NCBI RefSeq assembly: GCF_031127835.1
Contig: NZ_JARXHX010000008.1
Coordinates: 205,090 to 269,089, forward strand
Direction: 5' to 3'
DNA from: Pelagicoccus sp. SDUM812002
Lineage (GTDB): Bacteria; Verrucomicrobiota; Verrucomicrobiia; Opitutales; Opitutaceae
DNA length: 64,000 nt
The notes under the pieces were generated by a model that saw only the letters and a list, made by a program, of their open reading frames with translations, ran no database searches and was not told the DNA's origin. Numbering within the stretch: the first letter of the stretch is position 1; every line of letters begins with the position of its first letter. Positions 36,540 to 46,174 of this stretch are shown here, piece after piece. The position numbers and the translations under genes were made by a program.

Positions 36540-37104
36540 CGTCGTCCTTTTCCTGCTCGGCCAAGAGCTTTTGGTAGTCGGATTCGCTAAGGATGGTGAT
36601 GAGCTTTTGGATAGCGACGTTGGCTGGCAGGGTGATGTAGGAACCACCGTCGGTCTGGATTTTCAAATACATGAGGGTGGCGTCCTTGAGGACTCCGCTG
36701 TACTTGGGTTCGTTTTCGACGAGGAGACGGTCTCCGATGCGATAGGGGAAAGTAAAGTAGAGGATGATGCTGGCAGTGACGTTGCTGAGGATCGACCAGT
36801 GGGCGAAAAACGCCACCCCGACGAGAGCGAAGAAAGAGCTGGTGAGGAGGAAAATGTCTCGGATGCCGAAACCGAGCACCGTCGATATCACGGCGGCTGA
36901 GACGATGTAGATGAGGGCCTGTCCAGCTTTGGAAATGCTGTTGCTGCGCTGGGGGGCGAAGTGGTGCCGTTCGCTGGTGCGATCGATGTAGCGGCGATAG
37001 AGGCGGACGAAAAAGTGGGTCAGGATGAGGACGAGCAAGGTAATGCCAGCCTTGATGAGGCCTTCGCTGCTTTCGTTGATGAAATTGAGGATGCTTTCTT
37101 TCAT
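36526..37104 (-). CDS. Small MscS-type mechanosensitive channel
   Basis: A 192-residue inner-membrane protein with about three transmembrane helices and the MscS pore/beta-domain core (NVTASIILYFTFPYRIGDRL, about 118-138). It lacks the large C-terminal alpha-beta domain, so it is a short member. I choose ATG 37104; a TTG at 37137 is possible. It overlaps the alkC-like gene, so the two are probably co-transcribed although their roles seem unrelated. Confidence 0.85.
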   Translation of the reverse strand: MKESILNFINESSEGLIKAGITLLVLILTHFFVRLYRRYIDRTSERHHFAPQRSNSISKAGQALIYIVSAAVISTVLGFGIRDIFLLTSSFFALVGVAFFAHWSILSNVTASIILYFTFPYRIGDRLLVENEPKYSGVLKDATLMYLKIQTDGGSYITLPANVAIQKLITILSESDYQKLLAEQEKDDDGAV

Positions 37105-37229
37105 GATTTCGGGGCGGATATTGGGTATCGCTATCAAGAGTGCGATGCAGAAAGAGAGATTCGCAAGGGGCAGGGCGGATTAATTCTTGTTGTGGCGCTA
37201 GGTGAGCTGTGGCTAGTGGTGCGCGACAG

Positions 37230-38126
37230 ATGAATTGGGTATATGAAGCGGTAGCGAGCGCCTTGTTTCTCGGTGTCTACGATGTGTTCAAGAAGCATTC
37301 CGTGAATGGGAATGCGGTGATTCCGACCCTATTCATCAGCGTGCTCACAGGAGCCTGTCTTTGGGCGCCTTGGGTTATCCTTTCGGCTTGGGGCAGGGTA
37401 CCGCATGCGATGCTGGAAGTGGACACGCTCGGTTGGGCGGACCACTTGCGATTGTTGCTGAAATCGACGATCGTCGCGGTGTCATGGGTTTGCGCCTACT
37501 TTGCGTTGAAGCATTTGCCTGTTTCGCTTGCGGGTGGAATCCGAGCGACCGGCCCCCTTTGGACCCTGCTGGCTGCGGTGGTGATTTTCACCGAGCGACC
37601 CAACGGCATGCAATGGGCGGGCATCGTGGTGACACTCTGCTCATTCGTGGCTTTGTCGTTCGCGGGTCGCCGCGAGGGCTTGGTCTTCCACAAGAACAAA
37701 TGGGTGTTTCTGATGATCGGGGGAACCCTCGCGGGTACGGTGAGCGGTCTCTACGACAAGTACTTGATGGGCACGATCGGGTATCGGGCATCCACGGTGC
37801 AGGCTTGGTTTTCCATTTATCTGGTGGTGGTGATGCTGCCCATGATGATTGGCTGGTGGAGAAGCTGGTGGCCGCGCGGCCCGTTCTTTTGGCGTTGGAC
37901 GATACCCCTGATCGGGGCGACACTGCTCGTAGCAGACTACTTGTATTTCGAAGCTTTGAGGGACGAGGACGCCATGATCTCGGTGGTGTCTTGCCTGCGT
38001 CGGGGCGGCGTGTTGGTGAGTTTCGCGGCGGGGTATGTGCTTTTCAAAGAACGTAACTATCGAGCGAAGACACCCTGCATCCTAGGCATTTTGGTAGGTG
38101 TAATCTTGATAGTGCTCGCCCGGTAA
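37230..38126 (+). CDS. EamA/DMT-superfamily transporter
   Basis: A 298-residue membrane protein with about ten helices in two EamA repeats. The repeat ends show LPVSLAGGIRATGPLWTLLA and a matching C-terminal repeat (DAMISVVSCLRRGGVLVSFA). ATG 37230 is preferred over the upstream GTG at 37209 because MNWVYEAVASALFLG begins the first helix. Substrate unknown; relatives export amino acids, nucleotides or sugars. Confidence 0.88.
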   Translation: MNWVYEAVASALFLGVYDVFKKHSVNGNAVIPTLFISVLTGACLWAPWVILSAWGRVPHAMLEVDTLGWADHLRLLLKSTIVAVSWVCAYFALKHLPVSLAGGIRATGPLWTLLAAVVIFTERPNGMQWAGIVVTLCSFVALSFAGRREGLVFHKNKWVFLMIGGTLAGTVSGLYDKYLMGTIGYRASTVQAWFSIYLVVVMLPMMIGWWRSWWPRGPFFWRWTIPLIGATLLVADYLYFEALRDEDAMISVVSCLRRGGVLVSFAAGYVLFKERNYRAKTPCILGILVGVILIVLAR

Positions 38127-38334
38127 GTGCGGTGATTCGCTGATAGGGCGCGGGGCAGCTTCGACCGACACGGTGAGTAGCGCTTGTTAAGTCTATTTCG
38201 AGAGCAGTTAATAGGGGTGGTTCTATAAGTATAAGGCATTGTTGTGTAAAAAATGAATAAGAATTATTAATCACAAGGCAGGCGGCTAACGCATTGACTT
38301 GGAATCTGATTCCCGGCCGTTTTGGCGACGGATT

Positions 38335-39174
38335 ATGCCGGCTAGAGGAATCGTCAAGGACGCGTTTACGATAGAGGGAAAGTATCGATATGGTCGGCTT
38401 CTCGTTTTGCTCTTGTGCACGTTTGGGCTGTTGGGGCTGGGACTTGAAGCATATGTTCGCAAGCCGGAGATCACGGATTCGATTCGCGGCAAGGAGCTCG
38501 CTCAGCGGATGGGTTGCTTCGCCTGCCATGGACCGGAGGGGTTTCGAGGCGTTCCGGATCCAGTCTCTCCAGGTGGGCGAATGCCGGGTTGGGATGAAGG
38601 TATGGCACCTCTCTACGTCGATACCGAGGAGGAGATCGAAGAGTGGATCTTGAACGGGCATCTAACGTCCGAAGAGGGGCGTCAGGAAGAGCTCGGTGCT
38701 GAGAATTTGGCTCCTATGCCGGCTTATCGAGACCTGATTGGTGAAAAAGAGTTGGAGGATTTGAAGGCGTACTTCATCGCGGTAGCGGAGTACTATCCGA
38801 GTATGCCAGACGAGGCTTACGAAGGGAGCCTGGTTGCCAAGCGTTTTGGCTGCTTCGGCTGCCACGGGCCATCGGGCATGGGAGGAATACAAAATCCAGG
38901 AAGCTTCACGGGGATCGTTCCCTCTTGGAAAGGCGAGCACTTTGCGGAGTTGGTCGAAAACGATTCGGAATTACAGGAATGGATCCTCGATGGGAAAGTT
39001 CAGCGCATCATGGACCACCCGATCGGGCGGTACTTTATGGAGCGGCAAATTATCCAAATGCCTGCTTACAGGAACGAGCTATCGGAGGCGGACCTGCAGA
39101 AGCTCCTAGCCTACATTAAATGGTTGCGAGGAGCGGAGGCAAAGGATCGAGAGGCGGATAACCCAATCGCGTAG
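38335..39174 (+). CDS. Dihaem c-type cytochrome, membrane-anchored
   Basis: A 279-residue secreted or anchored cytochrome c with two class-I-like domains. An N-terminal hydrophobic helix (LLVLLLCTFGLLGLGLEAYV) is followed by haem motifs CFACH (61-65) and CFGCH (173-177). MPAYRDL and MPAYRNE probably supply the distal Met ligands of the two domains. The start at ATG 38335 is preferred over an in-frame TTG at 38299. It is the first gene of a six-gene operon (39190 follows after 15 nt) and probably carries electrons for the peroxidase-like proteins encoded next. Confidence 0.92.
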   Translation: MPARGIVKDAFTIEGKYRYGRLLVLLLCTFGLLGLGLEAYVRKPEITDSIRGKELAQRMGCFACHGPEGFRGVPDPVSPGGRMPGWDEGMAPLYVDTEEEIEEWILNGHLTSEEGRQEELGAENLAPMPAYRDLIGEKELEDLKAYFIAVAEYYPSMPDEAYEGSLVAKRFGCFGCHGPSGMGGIQNPGSFTGIVPSWKGEHFAELVENDSELQEWILDGKVQRIMDHPIGRYFMERQIIQMPAYRNELSEADLQKLLAYIKWLRGAEAKDREADNPIA

Positions 39175-39189
39175 TTCGATGTGTAGTCA

Positions 39190-40995
39190 ATGAAGCGTAT
39201 CATTTGCAGAGGTTTTTATTGGCTGGGGTTTGCTGCTTTTTCGAGCTTAACGTTCCTGTTGGCTAACGTTTCAAGACCGGAGGGAGAATTTGAATACAGC
39301 TCGCCGATCGCGCTTACAATCTCGGTCGTGAAGGATGAGCTGTATGTGCTCAGTCAGACGGATTCCTCGCTCGCGATTATTGAACTGGAAACGCGTCTAG
39401 TGACCTCCGAAGTACCCTTGGGGCGCTTCCCAACTGACTCCGTGCTCTCGCCGGACGGAGCGTTTCTTTATGTAAGCTGTCTTTACGACAATTGTATTCA
39501 AATAGTGGATTTGAGTAGTCGTGCTGTTTCGGGATCTATCGAAGTCGGGTTCGAGCCCTATGGCTTGGAAATATCGAGCGATGGCAAGCGACTCTACGTA
39601 GCAAATTCGCTCTCCAACACCGTACGCGCCCTTTCGATTGATACGGGAAAGGTTCTTTTTGACACCGAAGTCGGTCGCAATCCGCGTTACTTGGCCGAAC
39701 TTGCGGACCAAGGAGTGCTTGTCGTATCGAATGGGCTTTCGCGCAACGCGACTTATCTGGATGCCCGGGACGGGCGCGTGCTCGAAACGCGAAGTCTCGA
39801 GCGTGCGTCTCTCTTGAGGGACGTTGTTTTTGCCAAAGGGGGAAAGTACGCCATCGTGGCGGGTCTGATCGCTCATGACGAGATGATGACGCTGCAGATC
39901 GAACGTGGTTGGATTAACTCCAACGGGCTGTATGTCATGGAAGTGGGGGAGCGAGGCCGGTTTGTGACTGTGTCGCTCGATGGATTGCTCGACGGAGCTG
40001 CAAACCCATGGGGGCTGGCCATCTCGAAGGATGGTGAGCGTCTATATGTATCATTGGCTGGGATACATGAGCTAGCGATTGTAGACATGTCGAAGCTTGT
40101 AGCGCTTGTAGAGGCGACGGCAGCGGATGATGTGGTTCGCTTATCGCAGGATGTAGAAGCCTTTGATCGGCACGGTCTCGGGGTTCGTTGTGAGACCGGT
40201 GGACTGGGGCCGCGTGGGTTGGCTTTGGATGAGCGCCGAGGGCTCGTCTATGTTGCAAATTATTTTTCGGGTGACGTCTCGATCATGGATTCGAAGACGG
40301 GGTCGGTCGAAGCGCTTTTACCGATCGAAAAGATGCCAGCTGAGAAATCGCTTTGGAGGCAAGGGGAGTTGCTGTTCAATGATGCACGCCTGTGTCAACA
40401 AAACTACTACAGCTGTGCCAGTTGCCATCAAGAAGACGCTACGATGGATGGCTTGAATTGGGATTTGGTAAACGACGGGAAGGGAAATCCTAAGAATGCG
40501 AAGTCGCTGCACGACGCGATGGATACACCCCCGGTCATGTGGTCAGGCGTTCGCGAGAGCATGTTCGCAGGCGTGGCAGCTGGGCAGCGCTTTCTCGGCT
40601 TTATCCCGAATCAAGAGAATCATGAAGCTCTCACTGCATATCTCAGTGAACCACCGCGGGCACCCAATCCGTTTGTTGACGAGGACGAGGCGGCTCAGGC
40701 ACGCGGGCAGCGGGTCTTTGATCGCGCTCGTTGCGACGCCTGCCACTTCGGACCGACCTATTCCGACGGTCGTCGGCATGACCTAGGCTTGCGGGCTCAT
40801 TTTGAGATTCGTTCCAGGTTTTACACACCTTCTCTGCGAGAAGTGTATCGGACCGGCCCCTACTTGCACCACGGCTTTGCGGAATCGCTGGAAGACATCT
40901 TCAAGGAATTCAATCCAGACAATCGGCATGGCCTCACGGCTGGCTTAACAGACGCGGAAATCGCGGATCTCGTAGCTTATCTCAAAACCCTCTGA
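39190..40995 (+). CDS. Beta-propeller fused to a dihaem MauG/cytochrome-peroxidase-like domain
   Basis: A 601-residue exported protein. After a signal peptide, a YVTN-type beta-propeller spans about 30-380 (GAFLYVSCLYDNCIQIVDLS, DGKRLYVANSLSNTV, RGLVYVANYFSGDVSIMDS). A C-terminal cytochrome domain holds haem motifs CASCH (409-413) and CDACH (515-519). FYTPSLREVYRTGPYLHHGF is the family's distal signature seen in MauG/BCCP proteins. Some such fusions oxidise protein residues or small metabolites in the periplasm. The stop overlaps the next start (TGATG). Confidence 0.9.
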   Translation: MKRIICRGFYWLGFAAFSSLTFLLANVSRPEGEFEYSSPIALTISVVKDELYVLSQTDSSLAIIELETRLVTSEVPLGRFPTDSVLSPDGAFLYVSCLYDNCIQIVDLSSRAVSGSIEVGFEPYGLEISSDGKRLYVANSLSNTVRALSIDTGKVLFDTEVGRNPRYLAELADQGVLVVSNGLSRNATYLDARDGRVLETRSLERASLLRDVVFAKGGKYAIVAGLIAHDEMMTLQIERGWINSNGLYVMEVGERGRFVTVSLDGLLDGAANPWGLAISKDGERLYVSLAGIHELAIVDMSKLVALVEATAADDVVRLSQDVEAFDRHGLGVRCETGGLGPRGLALDERRGLVYVANYFSGDVSIMDSKTGSVEALLPIEKMPAEKSLWRQGELLFNDARLCQQNYYSCASCHQEDATMDGLNWDLVNDGKGNPKNAKSLHDAMDTPPVMWSGVRESMFAGVAAGQRFLGFIPNQENHEALTAYLSEPPRAPNPFVDEDEAAQARGQRVFDRARCDACHFGPTYSDGRRHDLGLRAHFEIRSRFYTPSLREVYRTGPYLHHGFAESLEDIFKEFNPDNRHGLTAGLTDAEIADLVAYLKTL

Positions 40996-43900
40996 TGAGT
41001 TTTTTGCCTTCCAAGACACCGCTTTACATTATCGGCCTAGGGGCGACCATCCTCGGTTATGGCTTGGCTCTGGACTCGCCACGTTTTCCCGCAAGCAATG
41101 CTCCCGCTCGTACGGGGCTTTCTTCTAAAATTGACCTTTCCGGGGCGACAGGGCCCTCTCCATTTGGGATTCTAACCAGTCGACGTTGGGCTTTAGGCGA
41201 GTCGTACGAGCGTACGACGCTCGAGCCGGTCGCCAACCCGAATCCTGCTCCCGAACCGCAGCCACGCAGAGATCATCCAGCCGACGTGGAATTGAGCGCG
41301 GACGGTAGCAAGGTCTACTTGGCTCTGCAAGGGTCGGAGTTGGAACCGGGGTCGCAAATCGCAGTGGTCGACCTCGAAACCAAAAAGGTCCTAAAGCGGA
41401 TTCCTCTGGCTCTGCCCGGCCTGGAGGAAGCACCTGCTTCGTCGCCCTTTCGCTTGATCAGTCATCCAGAAGGCAACCACCTCTTGGTGGTGAATAGATT
41501 TTCGAACTTTGCCGTATTGCTGGATACACGTAGTGACGAAGTCGTTAAGGAGATCCCTCTCGATTTCTACTGTCAAGATGGAGTGTATTCGCCGTCCGGT
41601 GACAGTTTGTATCTGACAAACCGTTACCTCGATCAAGTGTTCTCCCTGGCTTCACATGACGGGGACCTCGAGATGGAGGTTCAAGGCGGTCTGGACGACT
41701 TTGGCTTTCTTAACTCCACCGATGAAGCGGATTCTGTCTACAGCGTGCTTCGCCAAAACTGTAGCGCTGCGAGTTGCCACGATGAAGAACGGGGCGGCTT
41801 TTATGCGGGGTCAGATGCGGTGCGAAGCCTCGCTAGCGCCTTGGACCATGTGGTTCCCGGAGAGCCTATGGCGAGCCGACTGTTGGCCGCGACTGTCTCG
41901 ACGCGAAAGGGCGGTTATGCGGATGCGGTACCTCTATTCCAAGGCCATGCGATGGGAGAGGTCGTCTTTAGGGATCCCGATAAGGACGCTGGCTTTCAAC
42001 GAATCAAACGATGGATCGGAGGGAGTCAGGCTGGTCCGGGAATACCGGTTGGCAATCCGCGAAGCAAGCCGATCGCATGCGCGGTCAGCAGCGATGGACG
42101 CTACCTCTTTGTCGGCAATACTGGGACCCAAGACATCTCGATTGTGGATACGAGGCTCCAAGCTGAAGTGGGTGCTATCTATATCCAAAATGCAGTTAAC
42201 GACTTGGTGCTGTATCATGACGAGGCCCTGGGGCGTGACTATCTCCTGGTCGCGACGATGGGCGTGGGCTTTGGTGTGACGAAAGAGCGGGATCCGTTTG
42301 CCGGCGAGTCTTGGGATACAGGAAATCCTGCGGCGCAGTATTCCGTGTGGCGGGATCCCAAGACTGGCCTACCGTTGCCGCGGGCTGAGCAGGAGATACT
42401 GGGTCCTTTCGACGCGGTGGATGGCACGCTCGAAATCAAGTTTCGCGACATCCAAAACGATATCCTTTTCGTCGACGTCGGCAGTCTGGATATTCCCGAG
42501 ACGGTGGATAGCGGTGGCTTGGAGCATATTCTGTTAGCCAACAAGTATGAGGCGCATCGCAATTGGGTTCGCTACACTTCTGATACAGCGGAGTCGACCC
42601 ATGGTGATGTGAAGGGAGATATCCCTCCAGCATTGATGAGGGTTATCGGGGCATTTCCCGACCGGATGACTGTATCCGAAGACCGGCTTTTCGTGACGAT
42701 GCAGGGCAGTAATTCCGTGCAGGAGTGGCGTATCAACCCGAGTGCTTCTGACCCAATTGACTATTTGGTGCCGGTGGCGAATTACCAGACCGGTTTGATG
42801 CCTCGTGGCATCGCGAAGGGAAAGGTCGGTACTCCATCCCAGGACAAGCTGCTGGTCGCGAACTTTCTCGGCGGCTCGCTTAGTGTGATCGATCGGTCAA
42901 GCGGTCTGAGCGAGGAGATTGTAGTTGATCCCAGCATACTGCGAATGCCTTTTCCTGCGACCAACGCAGAACGGGGGGAGGTCCTTGTGCATACTTCGTC
43001 TTTTTCGTCGGACGGTGACACGTCATGCATCCATTGCCATGCCCAAGATACGGGGGATGGACGGACATGGGGCGTCAGCCAGGTCCTTGGGCAGGAGTTC
43101 CTGAGCAAGGAAGCGGAGAGTGGTCCGATTGCCATTGGCGGTTCTATGAACGTACCTCAGATGCGCGGCCTCTTCGCAATCCAGCCTTTCTTTTTTGAAG
43201 GGGTTATATCCGGCTACGAACCGCGGTCGATGATGATGGAGCATTGTCCGGCAGACGACTTCAAGGCAGCGACGCCGGCGGGAGACTTTACGGAAATCCA
43301 AGCGCACTACGTCACGGGTATGCAGGGTGACATACAGTCGAAAATGGATACGTCGGTGGATGGCGAGTCGAACCTGGAGGAGCGTCGGGACGAAATGTTT
43401 CGAACGATCTCTCGTGACTTGTTTGGCAAGTCCTTCTTTATGCGGGATTTTCAACGATTCGTTGGCGAATGGCAAATGCACGAAGGCCGTTTGCTTCCCA
43501 ATCCTTTCGACCAGTCGAGCTTGTCAGTGGCTCGTGGGCGAGAGCTGTTCGAGGATCCGCAGGTCGGTTGTATATCCTGCCATGCCCCTCCGCATTTCAC
43601 GAAGAAGGACTTTCCAGACAATCCGCAGCAAACGATCCCACCCGTTGTTCCCTTTACGGTACGTGACGGATCTTTCACCTTACTCAGCAAGAATCGGGAG
43701 GATGCGAATAGCGGCGTACGACGTGACCTGGAACCGTGGGATTTAGGGCGAGCAGAGGAGCAACAGGGTCAACTGACGATCTTCCCGCTGCGTGGGATTT
43801 GGGATCGCCCACCTGTCTTTTTGCACAATGGGTTGGCCAGAACGCTAAGGGAAGTAACTGCGATGCCGGGTCACCCATCGCTGCAGCGCTTCAAATACGA

Positions 43901-44105
43901 ACCCCTTTTTGGCGGGTACCCAGAAAGGCCTGGCAAGATGGAGGTCGGATTCAACATGACCTTTGTTTTCGCCACTGCGGAGAACCGAGTAAAGCTGCAT
44001 CGTATCGCAGAGAGCCGCCTGGGATTCGATACCCATGGAGGAACGTCGCAGCTCACTCGCCGCGAGATCGACGACTTGGTTAACTACATGAACTCGCTCG
44101 AATGA
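40995..44105 (+). CDS. Large beta-propeller multihaem oxidase-like protein
   Basis: A 1036-residue exported relative of the previous gene product. Order: N-terminal helix; propeller (about 85-230); an inserted CSAASCH site (256-262, CX4CH); further propeller (about 350-620); C-terminal dihaem MauG-like domain with CIHCH (678-682) and CISCH (859-863). WDRPPVFLHNGLARTLREV resembles the MauG/peroxidase end region. Whether the CX4CH site binds haem is uncertain. Two tandem propeller-peroxidase paralogues with a cytochrome c suggest an electron-transfer chain in the periplasm. Confidence 0.88.
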   Translation: MSFLPSKTPLYIIGLGATILGYGLALDSPRFPASNAPARTGLSSKIDLSGATGPSPFGILTSRRWALGESYERTTLEPVANPNPAPEPQPRRDHPADVELSADGSKVYLALQGSELEPGSQIAVVDLETKKVLKRIPLALPGLEEAPASSPFRLISHPEGNHLLVVNRFSNFAVLLDTRSDEVVKEIPLDFYCQDGVYSPSGDSLYLTNRYLDQVFSLASHDGDLEMEVQGGLDDFGFLNSTDEADSVYSVLRQNCSAASCHDEERGGFYAGSDAVRSLASALDHVVPGEPMASRLLAATVSTRKGGYADAVPLFQGHAMGEVVFRDPDKDAGFQRIKRWIGGSQAGPGIPVGNPRSKPIACAVSSDGRYLFVGNTGTQDISIVDTRLQAEVGAIYIQNAVNDLVLYHDEALGRDYLLVATMGVGFGVTKERDPFAGESWDTGNPAAQYSVWRDPKTGLPLPRAEQEILGPFDAVDGTLEIKFRDIQNDILFVDVGSLDIPETVDSGGLEHILLANKYEAHRNWVRYTSDTAESTHGDVKGDIPPALMRVIGAFPDRMTVSEDRLFVTMQGSNSVQEWRINPSASDPIDYLVPVANYQTGLMPRGIAKGKVGTPSQDKLLVANFLGGSLSVIDRSSGLSEEIVVDPSILRMPFPATNAERGEVLVHTSSFSSDGDTSCIHCHAQDTGDGRTWGVSQVLGQEFLSKEAESGPIAIGGSMNVPQMRGLFAIQPFFFEGVISGYEPRSMMMEHCPADDFKAATPAGDFTEIQAHYVTGMQGDIQSKMDTSVDGESNLEERRDEMFRTISRDLFGKSFFMRDFQRFVGEWQMHEGRLLPNPFDQSSLSVARGRELFEDPQVGCISCHAPPHFTKKDFPDNPQQTIPPVVPFTVRDGSFTLLSKNREDANSGVRRDLEPWDLGRAEEQQGQLTIFPLRGIWDRPPVFLHNGLARTLREVTAMPGHPSLQRFKYEPLFGGYPERPGKMEVGFNMTFVFATAENRVKLHRIAESRLGFDTHGGTSQLTRREIDDLVNYMNSLE

Positions 44106-45136
44106 TGAAACGGAATCGTGTGCAATTATCTGCGAATGTGTTCATCGTGTGCTTGGCCGCGGTCGGGCTCTACATGTCAGGATGCGCACCCGAAGGACTG
44201 TCGGTTGTCGACGATAGTGCGGCGAATGAAAGGGACTCCTCCGAAATGATCGCTATCCCGTCGACTACCTTTTGGATGGGCAACGAGACGAGCCATCCGG
44301 ATCTAGCGAATCAAGCAGCTCCCGGCATAGCTCTGCGTCCCTATCAAGTATTAATCGCACGAGCAGCGACCGGCTGGAGCCTCGAGGAGGAAAGGCCGTT
44401 AAGGCAAGTGACGGTTGATGCCTTTGCTATTGATCGATGCGAGGTGACGAATGCCCAGTATCGGAAATTCTTGAACTGGATTGAGGTGTATGGCGACGAA
44501 GAGGTGCGGCACCCAAATCAGGTGGAAGGCAAGAACCATCGGCCTCGCTATTGGTCTGACTATAATCCGCTCCTCACTGACCAAGCAACGGCCAGTTTGG
44601 CTCCCTTTGATGCGAAGACGTTTCTGGGAGACGATCTACCCGTGGTGGGAGTGGACTGGTTTGATGCGTATGCCTACGCAAATTGGGCGGGTAAAAGATT
44701 GCCGAGCGAGGCGGAATGGGAACTTGCGGCGCGAGGCACCGACCAACGGTTGTGGCCTTGGGGGAACGAATGGCGCTGGGGACTTTGCAATATCGGCGGG
44801 GACAAGTCAGGAGCAGATGTGCGGGATCCGTCGCTTGATCGAGACGGCTACGTCTATCCCGCGCCAGTAGGAAGCTTCCTCGCGAGTGAGAGCCCGTTCG
44901 GTTGCATGGATCTCGCTGGAAATGTAGCGGAATGGTGTTCGGACTGGTATTCAGATGATTATTACAAAGAGGGAATTCGGAAAAATCCGGAGGGACCGTC
45001 GAATGGGCAGTATCGTTCCGTGAGGGGTGGGAGTTCGCAGAGTGTTCCCAGCGGTGTGCGTTGTTCGGCACGCTCGTTCCACGAACCGGATTTCCGGAAG
45101 TTCACTCTCGGGTTTCGTTGCGCCAAGGATCTATAA
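44102..45136 (+). CDS. FGE-sulfatase-fold lipoprotein (SUMF1/PvdO-like)
   Basis: A 344-residue FGE-fold protein with a lipobox (LYMSGC, Cys27). SUMF1-type features include IPSTTFWMGNE, FAIDRCEVTNAQYRKFLNW, PVVGVDWFDAYAYANWAGKR, LPSEAEWELAARG and the end GFRCAKDL. The cysteine pair of true formylglycine-generating enzymes is not present at the expected C-terminal site (RGGSSQSVPSGVRCSARS). Sulfatases are also absent from the window. It resembles PvdO/EgtB-type non-canonical members, some of which are oxidases in secondary metabolism. It overlaps the preceding gene by ATGA. Confidence 0.88.
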   Translation: MMKRNRVQLSANVFIVCLAAVGLYMSGCAPEGLSVVDDSAANERDSSEMIAIPSTTFWMGNETSHPDLANQAAPGIALRPYQVLIARAATGWSLEEERPLRQVTVDAFAIDRCEVTNAQYRKFLNWIEVYGDEEVRHPNQVEGKNHRPRYWSDYNPLLTDQATASLAPFDAKTFLGDDLPVVGVDWFDAYAYANWAGKRLPSEAEWELAARGTDQRLWPWGNEWRWGLCNIGGDKSGADVRDPSLDRDGYVYPAPVGSFLASESPFGCMDLAGNVAEWCSDWYSDDYYKEGIRKNPEGPSNGQYRSVRGGSSQSVPSGVRCSARSFHEPDFRKFTLGFRCAKDL

Positions 45137-45137
45137 G

Positions 45138-46163
45138 ATGAAGCAAGTTTACGTAATTTGGTTTTCAATTTTAGTCCTACTCGCGGATGCATCCGCGGAA
45201 ACGGGTAAAGACATGGTTCTCATTCCAGAGGGTGTTTTTTTAATGGGATCAGAAAGTGGCGCACCCGACGAGTCCCCGGTACACGAAGTGCGGTTGTCAG
45301 CGTTTTGGATCGATCGCTGCGAAGTTACGAACCAACAGTTTGCGGAGTTTGTAAGGAATACAAATGGATACCGCAAAGTTGAAGGGTCGTGGTTCCGGTT
45401 TAGTGTAGCTGGTTGCTTGGACCTTTGCACGTATTTCGAAGGTAAATACGGAAGCAGTTTTGTGAACGTACCCTCTGTTGATCTGTTGCAATTAGACGCG
45501 CAGCTTTGGTTGGCTGCTTTGGGATCCTTAGAAATTCAAGTGAAGGCTAAAAAGGGAAGCCTCAGCTCCCTCTCTGTCCAAGACGTTAGGGCTCAGTCGG
45601 TGGTGTCGGCTGTAGTGTCAAGGCAGTCGGAATATCCAGTTCGCGGCGTCACCTGGCGGGATGCGAGTTCCTATGCGGCTTGGTGCGGGAAGCGGCTGCC
45701 AACTGAAGCGGAGTGGGAAAAAGCGGCAAGGGGCGTTGCTGTAAACCGGTTTCCTTGGGGCGAAGATTGGATCTCTCGTAACTCAGATAACGTGTATTCC
45801 GTGGAAGAATACGAGGATCTCGCGAGTCCGTATGGCTGTGTGGGTATGGCAGGAAATGTTTGGGAGTGGACGGCGGATTGGTACGGGGAAGCGTATTATT
45901 CAGATCTATCTGCCGTAGGCATTAATCCAGTAGGCCCTGTGGGTTTGGAAAATGGAGATCTACCCGAGGCTTACAGCTCAGACGCCCTCTTGCGCAGCGT
46001 CCGGCAGGGACGTGAAACGAACACTCGAAAAGTGATACGTGGGGGTGGTTTTGGCGGCCCGGAGTCGCACGCTCGCTTCAACTTTCGTACGACCCGCCGA
46101 CTTTGGTGTAATCCTAACTACTGGCACGCGGACCTAGGATTCCGCTGTGCAAAGGACCTTTAA
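45138..46163 (+). CDS. FGE-sulfatase-fold secreted protein (SUMF1/PvdO-like)
   Basis: A 341-residue paralogue of the previous protein with a cleavable signal (VIWFSILVLLADASAETG). It shows MVLIPEGVFLMGSESG, FWIDRCEVTNQQFAEFV, PVRGVTWRDASSYAAWCGKR, LPTEAEWEKAARG and GFRCAKDL. The canonical FGE active-site cysteine pair is again missing (ARFNFRTTRRLWCNPN). The start ATG 45138 lies 1 nt after the previous stop; an earlier in-frame codon would run through the previous gene. A roughly 100-residue insertion (about 75-160) is unusual for the family. Confidence 0.87.
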   Translation: MKQVYVIWFSILVLLADASAETGKDMVLIPEGVFLMGSESGAPDESPVHEVRLSAFWIDRCEVTNQQFAEFVRNTNGYRKVEGSWFRFSVAGCLDLCTYFEGKYGSSFVNVPSVDLLQLDAQLWLAALGSLEIQVKAKKGSLSSLSVQDVRAQSVVSAVVSRQSEYPVRGVTWRDASSYAAWCGKRLPTEAEWEKAARGVAVNRFPWGEDWISRNSDNVYSVEEYEDLASPYGCVGMAGNVWEWTADWYGEAYYSDLSAVGINPVGPVGLENGDLPEAYSSDALLRSVRQGRETNTRKVIRGGGFGGPESHARFNFRTTRRLWCNPNYWHADLGFRCAKDL

Positions 46164-46174
46164 CCTCAAATACT

